Positions 44,346-52,514 of a stretch of DNA of 64,000 nucleotides are shown here, in pieces; positions within the stretch are counted from its first letter, which is position 1; the number at the start of each line of letters is the position of its first letter. Origin of the DNA: DTLC01 sp964555645 (lineage in GTDB: Bacteria > Verrucomicrobiota > Verrucomicrobiia > Limisphaerales > DTLC01); the NCBI GenBank assembly GCA_964555645.1, contig CAZKTA010000008.1, forward strand, positions 62,001-126,000, given 5' to 3'. The position numbers and the translations under genes were made by a program. Below the pieces are notes generated by a model. The model saw nothing but the letters and a program-made list of their open reading frames with translations, had not been told where the DNA came from and did not search any database.

Positions 44346-45500
44346 ATGCGTAAGCGACGCCCAAGGCGGGTATTGATGGCCCTCGGCTGGTACGATTACC
44401 GGCTGCATCGTGGCATCGAGAAATACGCCTTGGAGCACGGCTGGCAACTGTTTGCCAACTTTGCACGTGAACGTGTCATCCCGTGGGGTTGGGAAGGCGA
44501 CGGTATCCTTGCATGGCTGGGTGCTGGGGATGACCTTGCCGAATTTGTCAAACACGCACGTAAACCCACTGTTGATTTCAGTTTTAGGCGGCCGCAACTT
44601 AAGTTTGCGCGTGTGCTCGAAGACCATGCTCACGCAGCTCAGCTTGTGGCGGAGCATTTCCTGTCACGTGGCTTCAGGCATTTCATCTTTTACAGTGAAA
44701 ATAACAACTGGTCTTACGAGGAACGCGGCGACGGATTCGTGCGTGTGCTTGCAAACGCTGGCTACACGTGCAAATGGCTGCGTTGGTGGCAGTCGCCGGC
44801 TTATAGCACAGACCGCACACAATGGCGCAAACGCCGTGCCTGGCTTGCAAGTGAAATCAAGCATGCGCCCAAACCGGTGGCGATCTTCGCCGCAAATGAC
44901 GACCAAGCACTTGATGTGCTTGATGCATGCGAGGCAGGTGGTATTGCTGTACCCGAGGAAGCGGCAATTGTCGGTGCCGAGAATTACCTTTTGGCACCAG
45001 ACGCAATGCATACACCGATTTCAAGCGTTGACACAAACCTCGAGCTGATGGGTTACCGCGGGGCGGAACTGCTCGATGCACTCATGGACGGTAAACCGGC
45101 CCCGGACAAGCCGGTTCGAATCCCTGCTGCAGCTGTTATCGCACGCAAAAGCAGCGATCTGCTTGCCGTCAATCACAAGGGCGTTGCCAACAGCCTGCGG
45201 TTCATCTGGGCGCACGCACACGAACCCATAACCGTCAAAGACCTTGTCGCCGTAGCCGGTATGTCACGGCGCGGCCTGCACAAGGCGTTTGTCGAACACA
45301 TCGGCCGCACACCGGGCGAAGAACTGCTGCGCGTGCGCATCGAACGCGCAAAACGGCTACTGGCAGACTCAGAACAAAAGCTCGAAGTTCTTGCCACAAT
45401 GTGCGGTTACCAAAACGCAAATAGCTTTTACCTGGCATTCAAAAAACACGTTGGCATGTCCCCAAAACAATACCGCGCCTCACTGGTCAAAGTCATGTAA
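44346..45500 (+). CDS. XylR-like AraC-family transcriptional regulator
   Basis: The 384-residue product has an N-terminal periplasmic-binding-protein-like (LacI-type) ligand domain (RRVLMALGWYDYRLHRGIEKYA, VARAIF-like VAIFAANDDQALDVLDACEAGGI and PISSVDTNLELMGYRGAELLDAL). Residues about 285-384 form an AraC/XylS DNA-binding domain (VAGMSRRGLHKAFVEHIGRTPGEELLR, CGYQNANSFYLAFKKHVGMSPKQYR). Proteins of this layout sense pentoses or other sugars and switch on catabolic genes, and they are numerous in this phylum. No sugar-utilisation gene is directly adjacent, so the target is unclear. Confidence 0.92.
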   Translation: MRKRRPRRVLMALGWYDYRLHRGIEKYALEHGWQLFANFARERVIPWGWEGDGILAWLGAGDDLAEFVKHARKPTVDFSFRRPQLKFARVLEDHAHAAQLVAEHFLSRGFRHFIFYSENNNWSYEERGDGFVRVLANAGYTCKWLRWWQSPAYSTDRTQWRKRRAWLASEIKHAPKPVAIFAANDDQALDVLDACEAGGIAVPEEAAIVGAENYLLAPDAMHTPISSVDTNLELMGYRGAELLDALMDGKPAPDKPVRIPAAAVIARKSSDLLAVNHKGVANSLRFIWAHAHEPITVKDLVAVAGMSRRGLHKAFVEHIGRTPGEELLRVRIERAKRLLADSEQKLEVLATMCGYQNANSFYLAFKKHVGMSPKQYRASLVKVM

Positions 45501-45682
45501 ACGGCCAAGGTATTTAACAAAGCCGTTGATTGAGTTTGCCGTAGGCGCGACCGCCCGTTCAGCCGTACAACGCATCGCCGAGCCACAAGCGTGGCCCAAC
45601 CGGCTGAACATCAACGACTTGGCGTTCGGCACACTGCCAGCTATGTTTAACTGTGAACTGGTGTACCTGATGCCACTGGTGT

Positions 45683-46471
45683 ATGCGGTTGACCGAGTCT
45701 GATCTGCGTTTTGTGGTCGAAACCGTGGTCACGAAACGCCGTGACTACGACAATATAATCCGGCTTGTCCGTGACAAGGATGACCTGCTTGAGCCGATGC
45801 TCGACGATGCCAGACTGGCTGAGCGGCTCCTGAACGACCAACATGTGCTCATCCGCGTCTCGCCATATCTTCTGTTTACAGTCCTGTTGCGGCGTGTGCG
45901 GCATAATCTCCAGAACCAATCGTTTGTGCTCGAGCCCTACAGCAGTGGCAAACGCATACCCGTTTTTGATGCGCCCAAGACGGTGCAATTGCTCTCCGAC
46001 ACCACACTGCGCGAGTACTTGGTCCAGATGCTGTGCTCGTTCGTCAAGACGCATACGGGGGTGATTTACTGGAAAGAACGTGGCACATGGCACAAGCGCA
46101 AGTTCAGCGACATCGACATGGACGACATGATTGCACTGGCACGGATGGTCGAGCCGCAATTCAGGCCGCGCCTCTACAAGCGCATAGCCGATATAGCGCT
46201 GTTCCTGACCGGTATTTATCCCGACCACACATCGCTCTTTACCAGCCGGCCAAAGAGCATGGCCACAGCAGCTCGCAGCATCCCGGATTACGAGCGTGAA
46301 GGCCGGCGTTTTTACGCGCTTGCAGCACAACAGGCTGAGCCGCCCTGGCCGCCCTCGGTTTACGAGGAGTTAGCCGAAAAATTCACCATCGCACGTGAGG
46401 CACTGAACACATTGGCAGATCGGTATCTCAAGCCCCTGCGTGAAAAATTGTTTGAACAACCGAACGGTTGA
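45683..46471 (+). CDS. Conserved-looking protein of unknown function
   Basis: I do not recognise a family in this 262-residue product. It has no signal peptide or membrane segment and looks mostly helical, with charged segments (FVVETVVTKRRDYDNIIRLVRDKDD, LYKRIADIALFLTGIYPDH) that I report as shorter pieces of a continuous soluble fold. Three Trp-poor helical blocks and a C-terminal tail with TIAREALNTLADRYLKP suggest an all-alpha protein. It starts at ATG 45683 and is convergent with proC, with only four bases between stops. Codon use and GC content match the neighbours. Confidence 0.72.
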   Translation: MRLTESDLRFVVETVVTKRRDYDNIIRLVRDKDDLLEPMLDDARLAERLLNDQHVLIRVSPYLLFTVLLRRVRHNLQNQSFVLEPYSSGKRIPVFDAPKTVQLLSDTTLREYLVQMLCSFVKTHTGVIYWKERGTWHKRKFSDIDMDDMIALARMVEPQFRPRLYKRIADIALFLTGIYPDHTSLFTSRPKSMATAARSIPDYEREGRRFYALAAQQAEPPWPPSVYEELAEKFTIAREALNTLADRYLKPLREKLFEQPNG

Positions 46472-46475
46472 AGTC

Positions 46476-47291
46476 TCAGCCCTGGCCGAGTTTCCTTGAT
46501 TTCTCAGTCGCAGCGCGCACAGCGCTCATCACAACTGCGCGCAGTTTGCCTTTCTCAAGCTCATGTATGCCCTCGATTGTTGTACCGCCAGGGCTTGTCA
46601 CCATGTCCTTGAGCACACCCGGATGCAGCCCGGTCTGGAGCACCATCTTGGCCGCGCCGAGTACAGTTTGTGCCGCAAGTCTCGTTGCAACGTCACGCGG
46701 TAGGCCGCACGCAACACCACCGTCACTGAGCGCCTCGATGAACTGATACACATACGCTGGCCCGCTGCCACTCAGGCCTGTGACTGCATCAAGCATGCTT
46801 TCCTTAAGTTGGAACACGATGCCAACAGCACTAAATAGTTTTTCGGCCAGTGCACAGTCTTGCGGTGTGGCTGCAGTACCGGGCGCATACGCACTCGCAG
46901 ACGCCCCAACCAACGCGGGTGTGTTCGGCATCGCGCGAATTACCCGGACATGTTGTCCCACCACCGCCTCGATTTTCCCTGTGGACAATCCTGCCACAAC
47001 CGACACAAGTAAATGACGTGACTTAAGCTCGGGCCGGATCTCGGATAAAACCGCGGTTGCTTGATCGGGTTTTACAGCAAGAACCACAACAGCCGTACTG
47101 CGGACAACCTCAAGATTCGATCGCGCCGTGTTTGCGCCTGTCTCATTGCTAAAGGTTGTTCTTGCGGTTTCGACTGGGTCGCTTGCGATGAGCTGAGCCG
47201 GGCTGGTCAGTTTGGCGTGCAGAAAACCTTTTGCCAAAGCAGTTGCCATTTTGCCAGCCCCTATAAACCCTATGCTTAGCCTAACAGCCAT
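46476..47291 (-). CDS. proC: Pyrroline-5-carboxylate reductase
   Basis: ProC reduces 1-pyrroline-5-carboxylate to proline with NAD(P)H. The 271-residue product starts at ATG 47291. It has an N-terminal Rossmann motif IGFIGAGKMATALAKGF, VVLAVKPDQA, IRAMPNTPALVG, and the C-terminal dimer signature VTGLSGSGPAYVYQFIEAL followed by MVTSPGGTTIEGIHELE. The family length is usual. A GTG two codons upstream is an alternative. It is divergent from the uracil-DNA glycosylase gene. Confidence 0.97.
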   Translation of the reverse strand: MAVRLSIGFIGAGKMATALAKGFLHAKLTSPAQLIASDPVETARTTFSNETGANTARSNLEVVRSTAVVVLAVKPDQATAVLSEIRPELKSRHLLVSVVAGLSTGKIEAVVGQHVRVIRAMPNTPALVGASASAYAPGTAATPQDCALAEKLFSAVGIVFQLKESMLDAVTGLSGSGPAYVYQFIEALSDGGVACGLPRDVATRLAAQTVLGAAKMVLQTGLHPGVLKDMVTSPGGTTIEGIHELEKGKLRAVVMSAVRAATEKSRKLGQG

Positions 47292-47448
47292 GCGCACGTT
47301 GTATCAGTGCTGCACGTTTGCTGAAAGCCAAAAACTCACCTTGACAAGCCAGCAAATTCGCGTGTGCTTAACGCGAAGCTGCGCTCGGGCGGGTCGCTTT
47401 AGAAATTGCGTGCCAACACCTGAGGCCTCCGGGTATAACATTCGGGTG

Positions 47449-48372
47449 ATGAACAACGCGTTCATGCAACTCCTGGATGCGACCATAAGCTACTTGGAAG
47501 CGTTGCGGGCACAGGGTGTACGGTACGTTGTGGTGTCGCCCCAAACGTTGGCTGCTCTGTCGCAGCCGGTGCAGCTCGTGTGTCTGTCAGATAACGAGCC
47601 GCCACAACAACCTGATGATGTGTTCCCGGAGGAAGATGTATTTAGCACGCCGACCGAGCCGTTGGCACCATTTGAAATGGCATTACCAATTGGGTTGAGT
47701 GACCAGACCGCCAACGAGTTGCTACTGCATAGACCACAGCTTGCGCCTGAAGCTAAGGCGGCAGCATTCGCCGAACTGTGCCAGCGTGTTATGGCGTGTA
47801 CAAAATGCCCACACCTGGCTGCTACCCGCAAAAACGTCGTATTCGGTGTCGGCAACATCAACGCCGAACTAATGTTTATCGGTGAAGCACCGGGAGTCGA
47901 AGAAGACGAGCAGGGCGAACCGTTTGTTGGTCGTGCAGGCGAGCTGCTCACAAAGATCATTCAAACGATGGGGTTGCGGCGTGAGGATGTTTACATCGGG
48001 AACATCCTAAAGTGCCGGCCAGATACACCCGGTCAGACTGCGGGCAACCGTAAGCCAACTGCAGAGGAGATGCGCACGTGTTTGCCCTATTTGATCGAGC
48101 AGATCGAATTGATCCAGCCCAAGGTGATTGTTGCGCTCGGTGGAACGGCGATGGAGGGGCTATTCGGCAAGGCCGTCCAAATCACAAAGATTCGCGGTCA
48201 ATGGCATCAGTACCGTGGCATACCGGTCATGCCGACATACCATCCAGCTTATCTGTTGCGCAATCAGGCAATGCACGAAAAACGTAAGGTGTGGGAAGAC
48301 ATGCTTGCTGTAATGAAGAAGCTCGGCCTGCCAATAAGCGCCAAACAACGAAATTATTTCCGGACCGGTTAA
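47449..48372 (+). CDS. Type 4 (iron-sulfur) uracil-DNA glycosylase
   Basis: The 307-residue product has a family 4 UDG domain at about residues 120-305: CTKCPHLAATRKN, the catalytic block FIGEAPGVEEDEQGEPFVGRA, YIGNILKCRP, TCLPYLIEQI and the late PTYHPAYLLRN. Cysteines of CTKC, LKCRP and TCLPY are the [4Fe-4S] ligands. The N-terminal 110 residues, rich in acidic and proline residues, are an extension not needed for the fold. The enzyme removes uracil from DNA. ATG 47449 has a GTG one codon ahead; the open frame extends much further upstream without sense. Confidence 0.93.
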   Translation: MNNAFMQLLDATISYLEALRAQGVRYVVVSPQTLAALSQPVQLVCLSDNEPPQQPDDVFPEEDVFSTPTEPLAPFEMALPIGLSDQTANELLLHRPQLAPEAKAAAFAELCQRVMACTKCPHLAATRKNVVFGVGNINAELMFIGEAPGVEEDEQGEPFVGRAGELLTKIIQTMGLRREDVYIGNILKCRPDTPGQTAGNRKPTAEEMRTCLPYLIEQIELIQPKVIVALGGTAMEGLFGKAVQITKIRGQWHQYRGIPVMPTYHPAYLLRNQAMHEKRKVWEDMLAVMKKLGLPISAKQRNYFRTG

Positions 48373-48542
48373 TTTTCCATCCGCCGTTCAATTGCGCCAA
48401 TGACGCCGCTTGACAATGGCTTGTTAATTGGTCGTGTGCACGGTAAAGTTTCAATGGTTCAAGCAGGTCGTGCCAGAACAGTACGCACACTGGCCTCGGC
48501 ACAACTGATCGAATCAACAAACTAAATTACCGGTGGAACATC

Positions 48543-49256
48543 ATGAACAAAATGCTCGATCATGCAATCGCATGTGGTCTAGCCACATTTGCAACCGTTT
48601 TTATCACAGTGTCTATGCTGAAAGCTGAGAACCCGGCCTCAGACGAACCAAAAGCAAGCCAGATCAAACTGCCCGAACCACGCACAGACGGTAAAATGTC
48701 GCTCGAGGCTGCTCTGGCAAAGCGCAGGTCTGTCCGCGAATACAAGGCCGAACCGCTTACGCTTGCCGAGGTGTCACAATTGCTATGGTCTGCGCAGGGC
48801 ATAACCGCCCCGGGTGGCAAACGCACTGCACCGTCGGCAGGCGCAACATATCCGTTGGAGGTGTTACTGGTGGCCGGCAACGTTCGCGGTTTAGCACCGG
48901 GCATCTACAGATACCGGCCGGCACAGCATGACCTGGTGCGAGTGGTTGAAGGCGACAGACGCGCGCGGCTTGCGGCAGCATCGCTTGGGCAGGAATGGGT
49001 CGAGCGCGCCCCGATAACAATTGCTTTTGCAGCAGTTTACGAACGCACCTCACGCAGGTACGGCAACCGCGCAGAACGCTATGTGCATTTCGAGGTTGGA
49101 CACGCAGTTGAAAATGCGCATCTGCAGGCTGTTGCACTCGAGCTTGGCGCAGTAGTTGTAGGCGCGTTTAGTGACGCCGAGGTAAAACGTGTGCTGGCGT
49201 TGCCCGAGGCCGAGCAACCGCTGTGCTTGCTGCCAGTAGGCAAGCCAGCACGTTAA
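48543..49256 (+). CDS. Exported SagB/ThcOx-type nitroreductase
   Basis: The 237-residue product is a single nitroreductase-fold domain of the SagB/ThcOx type: LAKRRSVREYKAEPLTLAEVSQLLW, APSAGATYPLEVLLV, and HFEVGHAVENAHLQAVALELGAV for FMN binding. SagB-like enzymes oxidise azolines in peptide natural products, but many stand-alone members are simple flavin oxidoreductases. An N-terminal hydrophobic segment (ACGLATFATVFITVSML) suggests export or anchoring, which is odd for an FMN enzyme. No peptide-modification genes are near, so azoline chemistry is not supported. Confidence 0.85.
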   Translation: MNKMLDHAIACGLATFATVFITVSMLKAENPASDEPKASQIKLPEPRTDGKMSLEAALAKRRSVREYKAEPLTLAEVSQLLWSAQGITAPGGKRTAPSAGATYPLEVLLVAGNVRGLAPGIYRYRPAQHDLVRVVEGDRRARLAAASLGQEWVERAPITIAFAAVYERTSRRYGNRAERYVHFEVGHAVENAHLQAVALELGAVVVGAFSDAEVKRVLALPEAEQPLCLLPVGKPAR

Positions 49257-49277
49257 AAGCGTGCCGAGGTATCCGAT

Positions 49278-49913
49278 TCACCGCAGATATTTGATCGCGA
49301 CGAACCCGGCAATTGCAAGGGCAAGCAGTGCCCAAGCAAGCCAGTCGAAGTATTTTTCGATAAACGATTTTACGGTCGGGCCGAATATGTAGATTAGACC
49401 GCCGACTGCAAAGAACCTGGCTGACCGCCCAAGTAACGACGCAAATACAAGCGTCCAAAAATTCACACCGAACACCCCTGCCGCAATTGTGAACACCTTG
49501 TATGGGATGGGTGTGAATGCCGCAGTCAGAATCGCAACAAAAGCGTTCCCTTGGTACAGCTCGGCAACCTTGTCAAATGCAGCTTGCGAAAAAATGTACG
49601 GGATGAAAAACCCTTTCACCGCTTGCCATGCACCCCAGCCAATTGCGTAGCCGATCATGCCGCCCAAAACCGAGCCAATCGAACAAATAGCCGCAAACCG
49701 CAACGCGCGACGCGGTGCGCCCACAGCAAGCGCAATCAACAGCACATCAGGCGGCACCGGGAAAACCGAAGATTCGATTACTGCAATCCCGAACAACGCC
49801 CATGCACCAGCGGGGTGCTCGGCCCACTTGACAGTCCAATCGTAAAGCCGCCGCAAAATATGCGTCGGTTTTTTGCGTGTTAATTGGCCAGTTGCGTCGC
49901 TCACTGGCGGCAC
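49278..49913 (-). CDS. YqaA-type (DedA/VTT-related) membrane protein
   Basis: The 211-residue product has four to five membrane helices (PAGAWALFGIAVIESSVFP, ICSIGSVLGGMIGYAIGWG, LTAAFTPIPYKVFTIAAGV, and WLAWALLALAIAGFVAIKYL). The motifs FPVPPDVLLI and FTPIPYKVFTIAAG are typical of YqaA/DedA-related VTT proteins, which affect envelope homeostasis and, in some members, lipid carrier flipping. It converges with the SagB-type gene. The N-terminal 30 residues are charged and cytoplasmic. Confidence 0.88.
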   Translation of the reverse strand: MPPVSDATGQLTRKKPTHILRRLYDWTVKWAEHPAGAWALFGIAVIESSVFPVPPDVLLIALAVGAPRRALRFAAICSIGSVLGGMIGYAIGWGAWQAVKGFFIPYIFSQAAFDKVAELYQGNAFVAILTAAFTPIPYKVFTIAAGVFGVNFWTLVFASLLGRSARFFAVGGLIYIFGPTVKSFIEKYFDWLAWALLALAIAGFVAIKYLR

Positions 49914-50201
49914 AGTGGACTTGAAAATAATTGACTCGTCAAGGCTGAGTAAACTTTTTGTGTGGGCTACACCTTTGATTGGCGTTCAAAAAACCGCACC
50001 CGTCGAACACGAATTACTTGCATACACTGTACCCATGCAGCCTAAACACGCCGCACTTGCCATGTTACAGTGTTTGGGAAAGCCCGAAATTGAAGCGGTC
50101 TGTTTTTACCCCCAAGCCTGACTTTTTGGAAAAAGCCCTCACGCGTCCAAATTGCTCGTGTCCCTTGGTTTTACCACGAATCTTTCACGACACCACAATA
50201 G

Positions 50202-50649
50202 ATGCGTACAATACGGCATTGCACCTCGAACGCTTGGCTCTGGATATTGGCCGAGAGCAGAATATTAAACTGGGAGGACCAAACTGCTCCCGTTGACTTC
50301 GGGCCGGTACTACGGGAATGGGCACCTGTTCATACAGCAAACGAAACCGGGGCCGGCAATTTGCCGGCGCCGATGGCATTTGTGTTTGTGGACGAGAACC
50401 CAGGCTCGATCGATGCCGGTTACTGGACACAGGACCCAACCAAACCAACCACGTGGATAGATTCGCCAGCGCATTATCTTCAACGGCAACCCATCCTTTG
50501 CGGATGGCCATGCCGAGCGTAGAAAGTGGTCGGACAAAAACGTCCTTGCAGGCGTGTTCAAAGGACAGTCGGGTCTCGACGCGGATCCACCCAACAGGCC
50601 GGACCTGCCTTGGATACACGCGCGCTGCACGGTCAAGAAGCCACGCTAA
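50202..50649 (+). pseudogene. Remnant of a prepilin-type (H-x9-DG) protein gene
   Basis: Two plus-strand frames carry the C-terminal half of a verrucomicrobial prepilin-like protein. The first (from about 50202) ends with APMAFVFVDENPGSIDAGYW and then PTTWIDSPAHY. The second continues from about 50478 with FNGNPSFADGHAERRKWSD, the family's ADGHAE motif, and stops at TAA 50647-50649. A frameshift separates them near 50470-50480 and no pilin-like N-terminus (LIELLVVIAIIA) is found upstream to 49914, so the gene is both truncated and shifted. An intact relative lies at 58834. Confidence 0.7.
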
Positions 50650-50897
50650 AACTCAACGGCTCCCACCACTACGGATGAACAACTACGGGCGTTTACAGTA
50701 GACCGCCGAAAAACCGCACGTGCGCCGCGTACACTTTACAGTTAAACCTGATCGGGTGTAGGTCCGAGGACCCCGACTTTTTCACCTGCTGGTTCGGCGC
50801 GGCTTTCAGGGCGCGCTTTCGCCGCGGAATGCTTGTTTCTGCCTGGCTTAATAGGTGAACAGCACCGGCGCGCCAGATAGAGAACGCCCCCCAAAAA

Positions 50898-52310
50898 TCA
50901 TGCTGCAGTCTGCGTAGCAGCGCTGGAAACCGGCACTACAGGAGATTGCACGCCGGCTTTCACACAAGCCCAGTAAATAACAGCGCCCATTACAAACGCT
51001 GCTAACGGCGCTGCTGGCAACGGATAAATCTTCAGGATCGGTAAAACGCCTACAATAAAACCGCCCAACCACGAAATCCACCCTGCCGGATTGAACCCAG
51101 CACGTGGCCCGGTCCATTTGCATCCGGCAAGCAGATAATCCACCAGCATCGCGCCGCAAATCGGTCCGAATGATGCGCCGATTATTTGGAACACAACAAC
51201 TGCTTTACCCGCCCACCCAGATAGCGCCAACAAAATGCTCACCGCTGCGCCAATGCCAACCGATATGAACGGGTTCACTTTCGGCAGTGTAGTTTTGAAA
51301 CTATTCGCCGCTATGAACGACGAGAAACAGGCCGGCGGAAAAGCTGCTATTGCCAAAAGCAGTTTCACCCATTTTGCTGGCCCTTCGCCCAGCACAATAC
51401 TGATCAGATCAAGCGTGCGTAAACTTGCACCACCGGCAATAGCAGCAGCCGACATCGCCTGTGAACCGTACACACCGGCAACTACGAGCAACGACAACCC
51501 ACCTGTGAAAACTATTGCCAACGCAATCCCAACAAGACCTCCCAGTTGCACATCAGTTTTCGTCCGATTGTTCAGCCCGAAGTCAACCCCAGCAGCTCCT
51601 GCAGTAGCGAAAAATCCAACAACATACGTGAGCATAGCCGCCAAAACTCCAAGCGCACTGAGCGCAGCCACATTATTTCCGCCAGTGGACTGTTGCGCGG
51701 CAACGAGTGCCGCGGGCTTGAACTGGGGCACACCGCCGATTGTGTTCGCTGCTAGTACTATCAGCACAATCAGCGGGATCAACGGCAAATAAGTTGCAAC
51801 CCTTGCAACGTAACCGATGCCTTTTAACCCAACAAACGCAGCCGCAACACCCCAAAGCACCATGATAATCTTTGCGTTGAGCTGAATCATTTCACTCAGT
51901 GCGAGCGACGAAAAATAGACATTCACGCCCAGCCAACCAAACTGCAACACACCCATCAAGAAGCCAGGTAAAATGAACCCGCCTTTCGCGCCGAAGATAG
52001 ACGTGCCGACAATATACAGCGGCAGGCCGGTTTTCATACCGAGCAACCCGGGCACGAGGTAGAAAAGAAAATGACACACCAACGCTGCTGTAACCAGACT
52101 CAGCAGTGCCCAGATTAATCCCTGCGCAAGTGTACCGCCTGGCACACCTGTTGCCGCTACATCTTGCCAGAACACAAACCACAAAAAAATGCCCGCATAC
52201 GCCGGTGCGGTTGTTTTGTACCACGGCGCACGGTTCTCAGTTGGGTTGGGCTGTGCGGTTGTAATGTAGGCGGGCAGTTGCTCTCTGCTGTTGTTGGTCG
52301 GATTTGCCAT
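50898..52310 (-). CDS. NCS1-family permease (cytosine/purine type)
   Basis: The 470-residue product has about twelve membrane helices and the NCS1 pattern of nucleobase:cation symporters: WYKTTAPAYAGIFLWFVFW at the start, GMKTGLPLYIVGTSIFGAKG, GVLQFGWLGVNVYFS, and VDFGLNNRTKTD. Family members take up cytosine, purines, hydantoins or thiamine precursors with sodium or protons; the substrate cannot be fixed here. ATG 52310 is chosen over an upstream TTG. It lies between a prepilin pseudogene and squalene-hopene cyclase, on the minus strand like the latter. Confidence 0.88.
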   Translation of the reverse strand: MANPTNNSREQLPAYITTAQPNPTENRAPWYKTTAPAYAGIFLWFVFWQDVAATGVPGGTLAQGLIWALLSLVTAALVCHFLFYLVPGLLGMKTGLPLYIVGTSIFGAKGGFILPGFLMGVLQFGWLGVNVYFSSLALSEMIQLNAKIIMVLWGVAAAFVGLKGIGYVARVATYLPLIPLIVLIVLAANTIGGVPQFKPAALVAAQQSTGGNNVAALSALGVLAAMLTYVVGFFATAGAAGVDFGLNNRTKTDVQLGGLVGIALAIVFTGGLSLLVVAGVYGSQAMSAAAIAGGASLRTLDLISIVLGEGPAKWVKLLLAIAAFPPACFSSFIAANSFKTTLPKVNPFISVGIGAAVSILLALSGWAGKAVVVFQIIGASFGPICGAMLVDYLLAGCKWTGPRAGFNPAGWISWLGGFIVGVLPILKIYPLPAAPLAAFVMGAVIYWACVKAGVQSPVVPVSSAATQTAA

Positions 52311-52514
52311 AACAGTTATTCGGTTGTTCAATGCATATACTAAATCCGGATCGCATTTCTCGGTAAAATCGGTCCAAACCGCTTTGCTGGCTTAGGTCAA
52401 CAAATGCAAACCCACCAGACCTTATTTAAGCGCCCGCGCCCAAAACATACCGTTCTCAACCAGCAACGAGCACTTGGTTGTTGTAAACGCATCTCATATC
52501 TCGAGGCGATTCTG

